A DNA stretch of 41,989 nt, taken from positions 1 to 41,989 of the forward strand of contig CACOIH010000013.1 of assembly GCA_902627245.1 (NCBI GenBank), read 5' to 3'. Source of the DNA: an uncultured Alphaproteobacteria bacterium (GTDB lineage Bacteria; Pseudomonadota; Alphaproteobacteria; HIMB59; GCA-002718135). Shown here piece after piece: positions 28,881-38,174 of this stretch. The translations under genes were made by a program, and so were the position numbers. The notes under the pieces were generated by a model. That model made no database searches. It had not been told where the DNA came from and saw nothing but the letters and a program-made list of their open reading frames with translations. How positions within the stretch are numbered: position 1 is the stretch's first letter; every line of letters begins with the position of its first letter.

Positions 28881-30058
28881 TATCTATCTATTTCTCCAAA
28901 AACTATATCTAGACTTCCTAAAATTGCTGCGATATCTGCCATTAAATGCCCTTTAGACAATTGATCTAAAATTTGAAGATGGGCAAACCCAGGTGCTCTG
29001 ATTTTGCATCTATATGGTTTACTTGAACCATCAGAAACTAAAAAAACACCAAACTCACCTTTTGGCGCTTCAACAGCATTATAAGTTTTACCTTCGGGGA
29101 CCCTGTATCCTTCTGTAAAAAGCTTAAAATGGTGAATTAATGCTTCCATTGATTTTTTCATCTGATTTCTTTTTGGTGGTGTAATTTTATTATCTTCAAC
29201 TGATACATCTCCAGGTTTTATTTGTTGAAGGCATTGATTAATAATTGAAATACTTTGTCTTATCTCTTCAATCCTAACTAGATATCTATCAAAACAATCT
29301 CCCTTTTTCCCAATTGGTATTTCAAAATCTACTTTATCATATGCATCATAAGGTTGGGATCTTCTCAAGTCCCAAGGTACTCCCGCACTTCTTAGAACAG
29401 GGCCTGAACAACCCCACTCTATTGCATCATTTTTTGAAATAATTCCAATATCTACTGATCTTTGTCTTAAAATTCTATTATTAGTTAGAAGTTCTTCAAG
29501 ATCATCAATAAATTTTGGAAGTTTTTTAAAATGCTCAAACAATCTTTCTTCCATACCTTCAGGCATATCTTGATGTACTCCTCCTGGCCTGAAATATGCT
29601 GCATGAAACCTTGCACCTGAAACTGCTTCATGAAATTCTAGAAGTTTTTCTCTTTCTTCAAAACACCATAAAAATGGAGTAACAGCTCCTATATCAGCTG
29701 CATAGGCAGGAATATTTAATAAATGATTTAATATTCTTGTTACCTCAGCAAATATAACTCTGATAAACTTGGCCCTTTGAGGAACTTCTATTTTTAAAAG
29801 ATTTTCAGTGGCCAAGGCAAAAGCATGCTCCTGACACATAGGAGATACATAATCAAGTCTATCAAAATAAGGAACAGCCTGAAGATAAGTTTTATATTCG
29901 ATAAGTTTTTCTGTGCCCCTGTGTAGTAAGCCTATGTGAGGTTCAGCTCTTTTAACGACTTCACCTTCTAGTTCTACAACTAATCTTAAAACACCATGGG
30001 CTGCTGGGTGCTGAGGTCCAAAATTTATAGTAGTCGTATTTAGTTCAACTTCTTTCAT
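28880..30058 (-). CDS. nuoD: NADH-quinone oxidoreductase subunit D
   Basis: NuoD, with NuoB, forms the quinone-binding site at the base of the peripheral arm. It is related to the large subunit of NiFe hydrogenases but has no metal centre. The 392 residues start with the conserved [15 protein letters not shown], which contains the quinone-head His. [33 protein letters not shown] with the key Tyr, and the C-terminal [12 protein letters not shown] follow. It is a separate gene from nuoC (2 bp gap), unlike the fused form of E. coli. Confidence 0.98.
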   Translation of the reverse strand: MKEVELNTTTINFGPQHPAAHGVLRLVVELEGEVVKRAEPHIGLLHRGTEKLIEYKTYLQAVPYFDRLDYVSPMCQEHAFALATENLLKIEVPQRAKFIRVIFAEVTRILNHLLNIPAYAADIGAVTPFLWCFEEREKLLEFHEAVSGARFHAAYFRPGGVHQDMPEGMEERLFEHFKKLPKFIDDLEELLTNNRILRQRSVDIGIISKNDAIEWGCSGPVLRSAGVPWDLRRSQPYDAYDKVDFEIPIGKKGDCFDRYLVRIEEIRQSISIINQCLQQIKPGDVSVEDNKITPPKRNQMKKSMEALIHHFKLFTEGYRVPEGKTYNAVEAPKGEFGVFLVSDGSSKPYRCKIRAPGFAHLQILDQLSKGHLMADIAAILGSLDIVFGEIDR

Positions 30059-30060
30059 AT

Positions 30061-30645
30061 TTAACTTTTGTCTATTTTTGATTTCTCATCACCAATTAGA
30101 TCATTTTTCATCCCTTCCCAAGGTGATTCACTATCAAAATCTCTAAATTCTTGGCTGAGTTTTACTGGTTCATAAATAACTTTTTTTTCTAAATCATCAT
30201 ATCTTACTTCAGTGTGACCTGTAAGTGGGAAATCCTTTCTAAGCGGATGCCCTTCAAAATTATAATCAGTCATAATTCTTCTTAAATCGGGATGATTTAA
30301 AAATTCTACACCAAAAAGATCATAGCATTCTCTTTCATACCAATCCGCAGCTTTGTAGATTGAGGTAATGGATTCTATAGTTTCATTTTCTTTCAAGTAT
30401 GTTTTTAGTATTAATTTTTTATTATTTTTTAAAGATTGAATTATATAAATTAAATCAAATCTAAATTCACGAGACGGATGGTCTACGGCTGTAATGTCTA
30501 ACAACTGATCAAATAAAAAGTGGCTATGGTCTTTTAGTTTTTTTAGAACAACATTTACATTACTTTTTTTACATTCAATTTCAAATAAATACTTACTTTG
30601 GTTGATAATAGTACAATCTTGTATTTTTCTTAATTCTGCTAACAT
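30061..30645 (-). CDS. nuoC: NADH-quinone oxidoreductase subunit C
   Basis: NuoC is a 30-kDa-type structural subunit of the complex I peripheral arm with no cofactor. The 194 residues include the family signature [48 protein letters not shown]. The N-terminal alpha/beta fold (residues 1-90) and a charged tail ending near DEKSKIDKS are also seen. It is separated by 2 bp from nuoB and nuoD. Length and motif are standard. Confidence 0.98.
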   Translation of the reverse strand: MLAELRKIQDCTIINQSKYLFEIECKKSNVNVVLKKLKDHSHFLFDQLLDITAVDHPSREFRFDLIYIIQSLKNNKKLILKTYLKENETIESITSIYKAADWYERECYDLFGVEFLNHPDLRRIMTDYNFEGHPLRKDFPLTGHTEVRYDDLEKKVIYEPVKLSQEFRDFDSESPWEGMKNDLIGDEKSKIDKS

Positions 30646-30647
30646 AT

Positions 30648-31160
30648 TTATCTTTTAAATTTATTTTCTCTTTTAATTTTTTTTTGAAGCTGCAAGATTC
30701 CATAGACTAATGCTTCCGCAGTTGGTGGACAACCAGGTACATAAATATCAACAGGTACAATTCTATCACAGCCTCTAACTACTGAATAAGAGTAATGGTA
30801 ATAGCCACCTCCATTAGCACATGAACCCATTGATATAACCCATCTTGGTTCTGGCATTTGATCATAGACTTTCCTTAAAGCTGGGGCCATTTTATTTGTT
30901 AACGTTCCAGCAACTATCATTACATCTGATTGTCTGGGACTGCCCCTTGGAATAACACCATATCTATCAAGATCATATCTTGCCATATATGAATGTATCA
31001 TTTCAACGCCACAACATGCTAATCCAAAAGTCATCGGCCAAAGTGAACCAGTTCGTGCCCAAGTTAAAATCTTATCATAACTAGCCACTAGAAAACCTTT
31101 TGATGATAATTCAGAATTTAAAGTATCATCAACTAACTTTTTTACCTGCTCTACTCCCAT
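30648..31160 (-). CDS. nuoB: NADH-quinone oxidoreductase subunit B
   Basis: NuoB holds cluster N2, the last [4Fe-4S] centre, which reduces quinone. The 170-residue frame has [16 protein letters not shown] (the adjacent Cys pair), [11 protein letters not shown] and [11 protein letters not shown], completing the four N2 ligands. The reading frame is open further upstream, but that part lies inside nuoA and has no family similarity. The ATG at 31160 (MGVEQVKK) overlaps the nuoA stop by 10 bp and gives the usual N-terminus, so it is preferred. Confidence 0.97.
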   Translation of the reverse strand: MGVEQVKKLVDDTLNSELSSKGFLVASYDKILTWARTGSLWPMTFGLACCGVEMIHSYMARYDLDRYGVIPRGSPRQSDVMIVAGTLTNKMAPALRKVYDQMPEPRWVISMGSCANGGGYYHYSYSVVRGCDRIVPVDIYVPGCPPTAEALVYGILQLQKKIKRENKFKR

Positions 31161-31516
31161 TCTAAAGCACCTTTTTTCCACTCGTAGATGAAACCAATTG
31201 TTAAAACTCCAAGGAAGATCATCATTGACCAAAAACCAAATAAACCAATTTTTCCTAGTGTAATTGCCCAAGGAAATAAAAAAGCTACTTCAAGATCAAA
31301 AATAATAAATAGTATAGCAACAAGGTAAAATCTTACATCGAACCTGCCCCTAGCATCATCAAAAGCTTCAAAACCACACTCGTAAGCTGATAATTTTTCT
31401 GAGTCTGGTTTTGATTCCCCAACTACAAAAGAAAGCAATGTCATTCCTATTGCTAATCCTAATGCAATAAAAATAAATATTAGAATTGGTAAATACTCAA
31501 ATAGATAATCAGCCAC
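31151..31516 (-). CDS. nuoA: NADH-quinone oxidoreductase subunit A
   Basis: NuoA is a three-helix membrane subunit next to the quinone chamber. The 121 residues contain the conserved loop [43 protein letters not shown], whose Cys and Asp/Glu residues lie at the quinone-site loop. Translation starts at GTG 31516, with only a weak GAGA ribosome site. This is the first gene of the fourteen-gene nuo operon. The 87-bp gap to tRNA-Asp (31517-31603) should hold its promoter, but I see no hexamer pair good enough to call. Confidence 0.97.
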   Translation of the reverse strand: MADYLFEYLPILIFIFIALGLAIGMTLLSFVVGESKPDSEKLSAYECGFEAFDDARGRFDVRFYLVAILFIIFDLEVAFLFPWAITLGKIGLFGFWSMMIFLGVLTIGFIYEWKKGALEWE

Positions 31517-31603
31517 TATAATCTCACAATTAAATTAGTAATGTATTTAACGAAATATTCAATAATAACAACGTGTGTAGTTGCGACTTTAATACACAAA
31601 AAG

Positions 31604-31680
31604 TGGCGCGAGAGACGGGATTCGAACCCGCGACCTCTGCCGTGACAGGGCAGCGTTCTAACCAGCTGAACTACTCCCGC
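31604..31680 (-). tRNA. tRNA-Asp (GTC)
   Basis: The minus strand folds into a full cloverleaf. The acceptor GCGGGAG pairs with CTCTCGC (one G-T pair). The D-arm contains AGTTCAG, the anticodon stem CTGCC/GGCAG encloses loop CTGTCAC (anticodon GTC), and the T-arm is GCGGGTTCGAATCCCGT. CCA is encoded at 31604-31606. It follows tRNA-Val by three bases, so the two are one transcript. Confidence 0.97.
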
Positions 31681-31683
31681 GCA

Positions 31684-31759
31684 TGGTGGGTGTTGAGAGA
31701 CTTGAACTCCCGACCCTCTCGGTGTAAACGAGATGCTCTACCAACTGAGCTAAACACCC
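31684..31759 (-). tRNA. tRNA-Val (TAC)
   Basis: Cloverleaf on the minus strand: the acceptor GGGTGTT pairs perfectly with AACACCC. The D-arm is standard, and stem TCTCG/CGAGA encloses loop TTTACAC (anticodon TAC). The T-loop TTCAAGT is normal, the discriminator is A and CCA is encoded. It begins two bases after the T-run of the terminator hairpin behind the HU gene, so it either has a promoter overlapping that hairpin or depends on read-through from HU. Confidence 0.97.
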
Positions 31760-31760
31760 A

Positions 31761-31793
31761 AACAAAAACGGCTGTTAAATTATTTAACAGCCG
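31761..31793 (-). terminator. Rho-independent terminator after the HU gene
   Basis: A perfect 11-bp stem (31769-31779 with 31783-31793, arm CGGCTGTTAAA) has a 3-nt loop and is followed on the minus strand by TTTTTGTTT. It lies 20 nt beyond the HU stop codon and ends 2 nt before tRNA-Val. Confidence 0.88.
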
Positions 31794-31813
31794 GTGCAAG
31801 AAAAAAAAATATA

Positions 31814-32089
31814 TTAGTTATTTACTGAGTCTTTAAGAGCTTTTCCTACAGTAAATTTAGGTCTTTTTGAGGCTGGTATTTGAATTGACTCACCAGTTCT
31901 CGGATTTCTTCCAGTTGTGGCCTTTCTATGACTCACACTAAAGTTACCAAAACCAACAATACTTACTTTTTCATCTCTTTTTAAAGCATTAGTTATTGCG
32001 TCTAAAAAGCTTTCAATTGCTCTTGTTGCATCAGATTTTGACAATCCTGCAGATGATGCTACAGATGCTATAAGATCATTTTTATTCAC
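31814..32089 (-). CDS. hup: DNA-binding protein HU
   Basis: HU is a small histone-like protein that bends and compacts DNA. The 91 residues are a complete HU monomer: the helical N-terminal half (NKNDLIASVASSAGLSK), VSIVGFGNFSVSHRKATTGRNPRTGE with the beta-arm and its Pro tip, and KFTVGKALKDSVN at the end. The start is GTG at 32089, with AGGAG seven to eight bases upstream. The 122-bp gap to lon holds a perfect TATAAT on the minus strand (32152-32157) but no matching -35, so HU probably has its own promoter there (inference). It lies downstream of lon, as in many Alphaproteobacteria. Confidence 0.97.
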   Translation of the reverse strand: MNKNDLIASVASSAGLSKSDATRAIESFLDAITNALKRDEKVSIVGFGNFSVSHRKATTGRNPRTGESIQIPASKRPKFTVGKALKDSVNN

Positions 32090-32211
32090 TATTAATCTCC
32101 TTTAGATAATTTAATGTTACGTAATCTCTGAAGTTTATCTAAGTCAATGATATTATAAATTTATTCCCAGAATTTAGCGAAATTAAGATAAAAATGGCGG
32201 AATATATGGAA

Positions 32212-34605
32212 TTAATGAGTGATATTTTCTTTACTATGATCGTTAGAGGATCTACTTTTTTGGTTATTTTCAACCGGTGATTCGTTTAAATTTATAGGTA
32301 TAACTGGTTTTGAAAGAGTGTGTTCTAAAATTGATATAGCTTCAGACACAGGAACGATTTTAATAGACTTAAGTATCTCTCTATCAAATTCGACTATTTC
32401 TCTAAAGTTCTCTTCTGGAATAAGCACTTTTTTTATTCCGGCTCTGGATGCAGCATAAATTTTTTCTTTTAAACCTCCAATAGGCAGAACTCTACCTCGA
32501 AGGGTGATTTCACCTGTCATAGCTACATCTTTCCTAACTTTATTATTAGTAAGAGAAGAAACAAGAGAATTAAAGATTGCAATTCCCGCACTTGGACCAT
32601 CTTTAGGAGTAGCACCTTCTGGAACATGTATATGAATGTCATATCTATCAAAATCACTTGGATGTATGCCAAGAATTGTAGATTTAGATTTTACATATGA
32701 AGTTGCAGCTTGAATTGATTCCTTCATTACTTCACCAAGTTTACCTGTAATAGTCAATTTGCCTTTTCCAATTGAAAGCAATACCTCAATAGATAAAATT
32801 TCACCACCTACTTCGGTCCATGCTAAACCATTTGTTATACCAATTAAATTTTTCTTTTCAATTTCACTGGATCTAAATTTTGGTACACCAAGAAAATTTT
32901 GCAAGTTTTTGTTATCAAGAATAACTTTATTTCTTTTAGAAGTTTCAATTACCTTCACTGACTTTCTACATATTTTTGAGATTTCTTTTTCGAGATTTCT
33001 TACACCAGCTTCTCTAGTATAGTTTCTTATAACCTGATTTAAGATCCTTGAATTAAACTTAATTTCATTTTTCTTAAGAGCATGATTTTTAATTTGTTTT
33101 GGTACTAGGTACTTCTGTGCAATTTGGTTTTTTTCCTTATCAGTGTACCCTGGTATTCTGATAACTTCCATCCTATCAAGTAAGGCTGCAGGAATGTTAA
33201 GCGTATTTGCTGTGCAAACAAACATTACGTCAGATAAATCATAATCTAACTCTAAATAATGATCATTAAATTTACTATTTTGCTCTGGATCGAGAACTTC
33301 GAGAAGAGCAGATGAAGGATCTCCTCTCCAGTCTGATCCTAATTTATCAATTTCATCAAGAAGTATTAGTGGATTAGAAGATTTAGATTTTTTCATAGAC
33401 TGTATAAATCTTCCTGGCATTGAGCCTATATACGTTTTTCTGTGTCCTCTTATTTCTGCTTCATCTCTCACTCCGCCTAGGGACATCCTGACAAAACTTC
33501 TGCCCGTAGCATTAGCAATAGATTTACCAAGAGATGTTTTACCAACACCTGGTGGTCCTACTAAGCATAAAATAGGGCCTTTTATTTTATCCATTCTCTT
33601 TTGAACGGCTAAGTATTCTAAAATACGTTCTTTTACTTTGTGAAGACCATGATGGTCATTTTCTAAAATATTTGATGCTTTTTTTATATTTTTAGATATT
33701 TGATTAGGATTATTCCATGGAATTGTAAGAACCCAATCAAGATAATTACGTATAACTGTGGCCTCCGCAGACATAGGGCTCATTGATTTTAATTTCTTTA
33801 ATTCTGCTTTGCATTTTTCTTTTGCTTCTTTTGTGAGTGAATTGTTTTCTATCTTTTTTTCAATCTCAGTTATTTCATCAATATCTTCATTCTCACCTAA
33901 TTCTTTTTGTATAGCTTTCATTTGTTCATTTAAGTAATATTCTTTTTGAGTCTTCTCCATTTGTCTTTTAACTCTGCCCTTTATTTTCTTCTCAACCTGA
34001 AAAGAGTCTATCTCGGAAACTAGATGTCCATAGATTTTATTAAGCCTGTCTTCAACGTTTTCTATTTCAAGAATTTCCTGCTTTTGCTCTAATGAAATGT
34101 TAATGTTAGCTACAATTACATCAGCAATTTTATTATAGTCGGTAAATGTCTTAATATTATTTACCAAGTCGATTGGAATTTTCTTATTTATTTTTTGGTA
34201 ATCTTCAAATTGTTCAATTATAAGTTTTTGAAGAGCTTTAATATCGCTATTTTTTTTTGCTACATTCTTAATTTCAGAAATTGAAGCAACAACAAAATCT
34301 TTATTAAAATTTAGTTTTGATAGTTTAGCCCTGTACATACCCTCTACAAGCACTTTAAGAGTGCCATCTGGAAGCTTTAAAAGTTGAAGTACCTTTGCAA
34401 CAGTACCATAAGTATACAAATTTTTTTCACTTGGATTATCAATTTCTGAGTTTTTTTGAGATAAAAGAAAGATTTTTTTATCTCCCGACATTACAGAATT
34501 CAGAGCATTTACTGATTGTTTTCTTCCAACAAACAGAGGAGCTACCATATGAGGAAAAACAACAATGTCTCTTAAAGGTAAAACGGGGATGATGTTTTTT
34601 ATCAT
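32212..34605 (-). CDS. lon: ATP-dependent protease Lon
   Basis: Lon is a cytoplasmic AAA+ serine protease that removes damaged and regulatory proteins. The 797 residues hold the N-terminal substrate domain starting PVLPLRDIVVFPHMVAPLFVGR, then the coiled linker. The AAA+ module has Walker A GPPGVGKTS and Walker B ILLDEIDK, and the C-terminal protease domain carries the catalytic dyad S672 (in DGPSAG) and K713 (in GGLKEK). A polar tail of about 30 residues ends the protein. It lies 30 bp after clpX. Nothing resembling a heat-shock promoter is visible in that gap, so it probably shares the tig-clpP-clpX transcript. Confidence 0.98.
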   Translation of the reverse strand: MIKNIIPVLPLRDIVVFPHMVAPLFVGRKQSVNALNSVMSGDKKIFLLSQKNSEIDNPSEKNLYTYGTVAKVLQLLKLPDGTLKVLVEGMYRAKLSKLNFNKDFVVASISEIKNVAKKNSDIKALQKLIIEQFEDYQKINKKIPIDLVNNIKTFTDYNKIADVIVANINISLEQKQEILEIENVEDRLNKIYGHLVSEIDSFQVEKKIKGRVKRQMEKTQKEYYLNEQMKAIQKELGENEDIDEITEIEKKIENNSLTKEAKEKCKAELKKLKSMSPMSAEATVIRNYLDWVLTIPWNNPNQISKNIKKASNILENDHHGLHKVKERILEYLAVQKRMDKIKGPILCLVGPPGVGKTSLGKSIANATGRSFVRMSLGGVRDEAEIRGHRKTYIGSMPGRFIQSMKKSKSSNPLILLDEIDKLGSDWRGDPSSALLEVLDPEQNSKFNDHYLELDYDLSDVMFVCTANTLNIPAALLDRMEVIRIPGYTDKEKNQIAQKYLVPKQIKNHALKKNEIKFNSRILNQVIRNYTREAGVRNLEKEISKICRKSVKVIETSKRNKVILDNKNLQNFLGVPKFRSSEIEKKNLIGITNGLAWTEVGGEILSIEVLLSIGKGKLTITGKLGEVMKESIQAATSYVKSKSTILGIHPSDFDRYDIHIHVPEGATPKDGPSAGIAIFNSLVSSLTNNKVRKDVAMTGEITLRGRVLPIGGLKEKIYAASRAGIKKVLIPEENFREIVEFDREILKSIKIVPVSEAISILEHTLSKPVIPINLNESPVENNQKSRSSNDHSKENITH

Positions 34606-34635
34606 TATATATACATGATGGTGCTTATACTAAAA

Positions 34636-35898
34636 TCAAGAGTTATTAGCTAAAATTTTCTGGTTATTACTTTTGTTTGAGAAAATTAAAATTGGTTCAG
34701 ATTTTTTGACAACAACGTCTTTATTTATTACTATCTTTTCTAAATCTTTAACATCGGGCGATGTGTACATAGACTCCATTAGCGTATTTTCGATAATAGT
34801 TCTAAGCCCTCTTGCTCCTGTATTTTGTTCAACTGCTAGTTTTGATATTTCTTTTAATGCGTCTAATTTGAACTCTAGATTAATACCATCCATCTTAAAT
34901 AAAGCTTGAAACTGTTTAATTAGAGCATTCTTTGGTTCAGTCATTATTTGTATTAGCATTTCTTCGTTTAGCTCTTTTAATGTTGCTATAACAGGAAGCC
35001 TTCCAATAAACTCAGGTATCATTCCATACTTAAGAAGATCTTTATTTTCAAGTCTGTTAAGTGATTTGCCTGGCTTATCATCATCCTCATTGTTTATTTT
35101 TGAGTTAAATCCAATTGATGTACCTTTAAGTCTAAATTTTATGATATCTTCAAGACCTGAAAATGCACCCCCACATATAAAAAGGATATTTGAAGTATCT
35201 ACTTGCAAAAATTCTTGCTGAGGGTGTTTTCTTCCACCTTGTGGAGGCACACTAGCAATGGTTCCTTCCATTATTTTTAATAACGCCTGCTGAACACCTT
35301 CGCCCGATACATCTCTGGTTATTGAAGGATTATCACTTTTTCTTCCAATTTTGTCTATCTCATCGATATAAACAATTCCTTTTTGTGCACGCTCAACATT
35401 ATATTCAGATGCTTGTAATAATTTTAAAATTATATTTTCAACATCTTCACCTACATAACCTGCTTCTGTAAGACTAGTTGCATCAGCTACTGTAAAAGGG
35501 ACATCTAATATTTTTGCTAAAGTTTGTGCTAATAAAGTTTTACCAGTTCCTGTAGGACCAACCAACAAAATGTTAGATTTTGATATTTCAAGATTATCAA
35601 ACTCAGAATTTGCAAGTCGTTTATAATGATTATAAACTGCAACAGATAAAACCTTTTTGGCTTGATCTTGCCCGATAACATAATCATCTAAAAACTTATT
35701 AATCTCTGATGGTTTTGGTATGTCTTTTTTTATTTTAGATCTGCTGTTTTTATTATCTTCCTTGATAATGTCCATGCATAATTCAACACATTCATCACAA
35801 ACAAAAACTGTAGGTCCAGCTATTAATTTTTTAACTTCTTTTTGGTTCTTTCCACAAAAAGAACAGAATAGAGATTCTTTATCAGTTTTTTTTGTCAT
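34636..35898 (-). CDS. clpX: ClpXP unfoldase subunit ClpX
   Basis: ClpX is the AAA+ unfoldase that feeds ssrA-tagged and adaptor-delivered proteins to ClpP. The 420 residues start with the zinc-binding domain ([11 protein letters not shown] ... CDECVELC, four Cys at about 12-40). Walker A GPTGTGKT, the pore loop GYVGEDV, Walker [11 protein letters not shown], the RKH-type loop GGRKHPQ and the arginine-finger region follow. The ATG shares one base with the clpP stop codon, with AGGAA just upstream inside clpP. The IGF-type ClpP-binding loop reads IGFNSKI, keeping the IGF tripeptide. Confidence 0.98.
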   Translation of the reverse strand: MTKKTDKESLFCSFCGKNQKEVKKLIAGPTVFVCDECVELCMDIIKEDNKNSRSKIKKDIPKPSEINKFLDDYVIGQDQAKKVLSVAVYNHYKRLANSEFDNLEISKSNILLVGPTGTGKTLLAQTLAKILDVPFTVADATSLTEAGYVGEDVENIILKLLQASEYNVERAQKGIVYIDEIDKIGRKSDNPSITRDVSGEGVQQALLKIMEGTIASVPPQGGRKHPQQEFLQVDTSNILFICGGAFSGLEDIIKFRLKGTSIGFNSKINNEDDDKPGKSLNRLENKDLLKYGMIPEFIGRLPVIATLKELNEEMLIQIMTEPKNALIKQFQALFKMDGINLEFKLDALKEISKLAVEQNTGARGLRTIIENTLMESMYTSPDVKDLEKIVINKDVVVKKSEPILIFSNKSNNQKILANNS

Positions 35899-36509
35899 TA
35901 TTTCCTATTCTTCACAACTTTGTCTATCAATCCAAACTTAATGGCCTCTTCTGGTGAGAAGTATTTATCTCTTTCCATTATTGAAGATATTTCATTGATT
36001 TTTTTACCAGTATGTTTTGCGTATATTTCATTTAATCTTTGTTTAGTTTTTTTTATTTCATTTGTCTGAATCTCAATATCTGTTACCTGACCTTGATAAC
36101 CACCACTTGGTTGATGAACCATTATTCTTGAATTTGGAAGAGAAAATCTCATATCTTTTTCACCTGCGGTTAAAAGTAGAGATCCCGCAGAAGCCGCTTG
36201 GCCAACACAAATTGTCATTATTTTGGAAGAGACATATTGCATAGTGTCATATATTGCAAGTCCAGACCAAACTATACCGCCTGGAGAATTTATATAAAAA
36301 GAAATTTCTTTTTTTGGATTTTCAGACTCAAGGAATAAAATTTGTGCACAAATAAGACTAGCAATATTATCATCAATTGGACCTGTCAAAAAAATGATTC
36401 TTTCTTTTAGTAGTCGAGAATAAATATCATAGGCACGTTCTCCTCTTGAAGACTGCTCAACAACCATTGGTATTAAGTTATTTGTCAAATTATCAACTGG
36501 ATTTTTCAT
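35898..36509 (-). CDS. clpP: Clp protease proteolytic subunit ClpP
   Basis: ClpP forms the barrel-shaped serine protease chamber used with ClpX. The 203 residues have the full catalytic triad: S107 in GQAASAGS, H132 in MVHQPSGG and D181 in ERDKYFS. The N-terminal axial-gate segment [23 protein letters not shown] is conserved. One-base overlaps link it to tig upstream and clpX downstream (TAATG at both junctions), so the three are translated together. Confidence 0.98.
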   Translation of the reverse strand: MKNPVDNLTNNLIPMVVEQSSRGERAYDIYSRLLKERIIFLTGPIDDNIASLICAQILFLESENPKKEISFYINSPGGIVWSGLAIYDTMQYVSSKIMTICVGQAASAGSLLLTAGEKDMRFSLPNSRIMVHQPSGGYQGQVTDIEIQTNEIKKTKQRLNEIYAKHTGKKINEISSIMERDKYFSPEEAIKFGLIDKVVKNRK

Positions 36510-37861
36510 TATATCTTATCTCTCTTAATATCAAATGTTTCTTGTTCAAGTTTTTTATATTGTTCTTCATTAATTTTTTTATTCGTAACAGTAGCCTTAG
36601 AGCTTATTGTAAGTATTATTTTATCTTCTAGGAGTGGTCCTCTAATGGATTCTACTGAAGAGGGATTTTTTTTTAAATATTCCATAATTTGATTTTCTTG
36701 TCCCGGGTATTGACTTGCATATTGCATAATACCTTTAGATAACTCATCTTGAGAAATTTCAATTTTATTGTCTTTAGCGATATGCTGCAATAGAACACCT
36801 AATTTTACTCTTCTTTCAGAAATTTTCTTATATCTTTTTTTTAATTGTTCATCATTTAATGATTTATCATCCTCATCAAGAGTTCCCTCTTTTTTTGCAT
36901 GTTCTAATCTATGCCATATCTCCTGAAAGTCTTCATCCAATATTCCATCTGGTAAGTCAAATTTATAATCTTTATTTAATTGATCCATCAATTGTTTTTT
37001 TTCAATCTGCTTAATTCCCTGAGTAAATTGATTAACTGAATTATTTTTTAATAAATCTTTTAATTCATTTTCATTTTTAAAACCATTTTTCTCTAAGTAA
37101 TCTTTTGTAATTTCAAATTTTGTATTTTCTTCAATGTTAACTACCTCAATGTTAAATTCTACTTTATTTAGTTTGTCATTTTTAAGTAACTTACTTAAGT
37201 CTATTAAAAAAGATTTTTTGTCTCCCTCTTTTAATTTTTTTGAAATAAGTAAATTATTTATACCAGGTAATATTTCTTGGTCACTTCCTGTATCCACAGG
37301 TAAATTTTTCTGTGATCTTAAATATTCAGGCACATTAATATCTGTCGTATCAATATTTATTGTCACTCTATCACTTTTTATTATTTGTCTATTTTTTATA
37401 ATTTTTTTATAATTTTTTTGAGAGCTGATAAATTTCTTATATTGATTATCAATCTCCTTTTTAGTGAAATTAATTTCATATTTATTAATTTTAATTTTTT
37501 TAAAATCTTGTAATTTTATATCAGGTTGCAAATCAAGTTTAATTTCTATTTCCACTGGTTTATTTTTTTCATAATTTTTTAGGTCTATTTTTGGTTGCCT
37601 AAACAAACTAAGTTTTTTATCAGAAATAAGCTCGGAAGTTTTTTTACTTACAACACTTTGTATTACCTCATTTAAAACACTATCTTCATATTTTTTTCTT
37701 ACTATAGTAATTGGAGCCTTGCCCTTTCTAAAACCAGGAATTGTTACAGTTGGTATTAAATTAGTAATTTTTTTATTTATTTCTTTATCAATTTCTTCAA
37801 AAGGAATTGATAATAAATATTCTTTATAAAGTTTCTTTGTTTTTAATTCTTTAATATCCAT
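36509..37861 (-). CDS. tig: Trigger factor
   Basis: Trigger factor binds the ribosome exit tunnel and shields nascent chains. The 450 residues have the three usual parts. The N-terminal ribosome-binding domain has the signature PGFRKGKAP (about 38-46). An FKBP-like middle domain (about 150-240) and a helical C-terminal chaperone domain follow. In the middle domain several aromatic positions of the PPIase pocket are replaced (for example PGFE reads PGIN and the usual FP-EY region is LSKLL), so prolyl isomerase activity may be weak or lost. A GGAG site lies eight bases before the ATG. It is 22 bp behind tRNA-Leu. Confidence 0.95.
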   Translation of the reverse strand: MDIKELKTKKLYKEYLLSIPFEEIDKEINKKITNLIPTVTIPGFRKGKAPITIVRKKYEDSVLNEVIQSVVSKKTSELISDKKLSLFRQPKIDLKNYEKNKPVEIEIKLDLQPDIKLQDFKKIKINKYEINFTKKEIDNQYKKFISSQKNYKKIIKNRQIIKSDRVTINIDTTDINVPEYLRSQKNLPVDTGSDQEILPGINNLLISKKLKEGDKKSFLIDLSKLLKNDKLNKVEFNIEVVNIEENTKFEITKDYLEKNGFKNENELKDLLKNNSVNQFTQGIKQIEKKQLMDQLNKDYKFDLPDGILDEDFQEIWHRLEHAKKEGTLDEDDKSLNDEQLKKRYKKISERRVKLGVLLQHIAKDNKIEISQDELSKGIMQYASQYPGQENQIMEYLKKNPSSVESIRGPLLEDKIILTISSKATVTNKKINEEQYKKLEQETFDIKRDKI

Positions 37862-37883
37862 TTACAAATTCTCCAACTAAAAT

Positions 37884-37968
37884 TGGTAGGCCGGAAAGGA
37901 CTTGAACCTTCACACCTCGCGGCACTAGAACCTAAATCTAGCGTGTCTACCAATTCCACCACCGGCCC
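37884..37968 (-). tRNA. tRNA-Leu (TAG)
   Basis: This is a class II tRNA on the minus strand. The acceptor GGGCCGG pairs with CCGGCCT (terminal G-T). The D-arm is GTGGAATTGGTAGACAC, stem CTAGA/TCTAG encloses loop TTTAGGT (anticodon TAG), and a variable arm (TGCCGCGAGGTG region) and T-arm with GGTTCAAGTCC follow. The discriminator is A and CCA is encoded. It lies between tRNA-His and tig, probably on the same transcript. Confidence 0.95.
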
Positions 37969-38044
37969 AATTTATTCTTGCTTTTATGGAGTTTCATTTA
38001 AAAAACAATAGAGAATATATATATAGAAAACAAAATACAAAAAA

Positions 38045-38122
38045 TGGGGCGAACGATGGGATTCGAACCCACGGCATCAGGCACCACAAGCCTGCGCTCT
38101 AACCAACTGAGCTACGCTCGCC
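38045..38122 (-). tRNA. tRNA-His (GTG)
   Basis: Cloverleaf on the minus strand: the acceptor GCGAGCG pairs with CGTTCGC, stem CAGGC/GCCTG encloses loop TTGTGGT (anticodon GTG), and the T-arm contains GGGTTCGAATCCC. A G precedes the acceptor (G-1, 38122) opposite discriminator C73, the classical histidine identity pair, and CCA is encoded. Many Rhizobiales, Rhodobacterales and Caulobacterales lack this pair. It is the most upstream minus-strand gene here. Confidence 0.96.
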
Positions 38123-38162
38123 ATAAAAACTATTAAAAAGTTTAATTTTTATTTTAAATCGC

Positions 38163-38168
38163 TATACC
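38163..38168 (+). promoter_or_regulatory. Candidate -10 element for the aminotransferase-glnB unit
   Basis: TATACC lies in the 52-bp divergent gap between tRNA-His and the aminotransferase. No convincing -35 is seen. If used, transcription would begin at or next to the ATG at 38175, giving a leaderless or nearly leaderless mRNA. That fits the absence of any Shine-Dalgarno. This is a weak call from one hexamer. Confidence 0.3.
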
Positions 38169-38174
38169 AAATAT

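Noticed and set aside
31161-31271. N-terminal extension of nuoB by 37 residues
   Set aside because: It lies inside nuoA and has no similarity to NuoB. ATG 31160 gives the normal N-terminus.
31517-31603. Promoter for the nuo operon
   Set aside because: Several TTG- and TAA-type hexamers occur but none has acceptable spacing and match. The region is simply AT-rich.
31573-31836. An 87-codon plus-strand frame containing ARETGFEPATSAVTG and LRDLNSRPSRCKRDALPTELN
   Set aside because: It is the antisense translation of tRNA-Asp and tRNA-Val, a well-known spurious protein type in databases.
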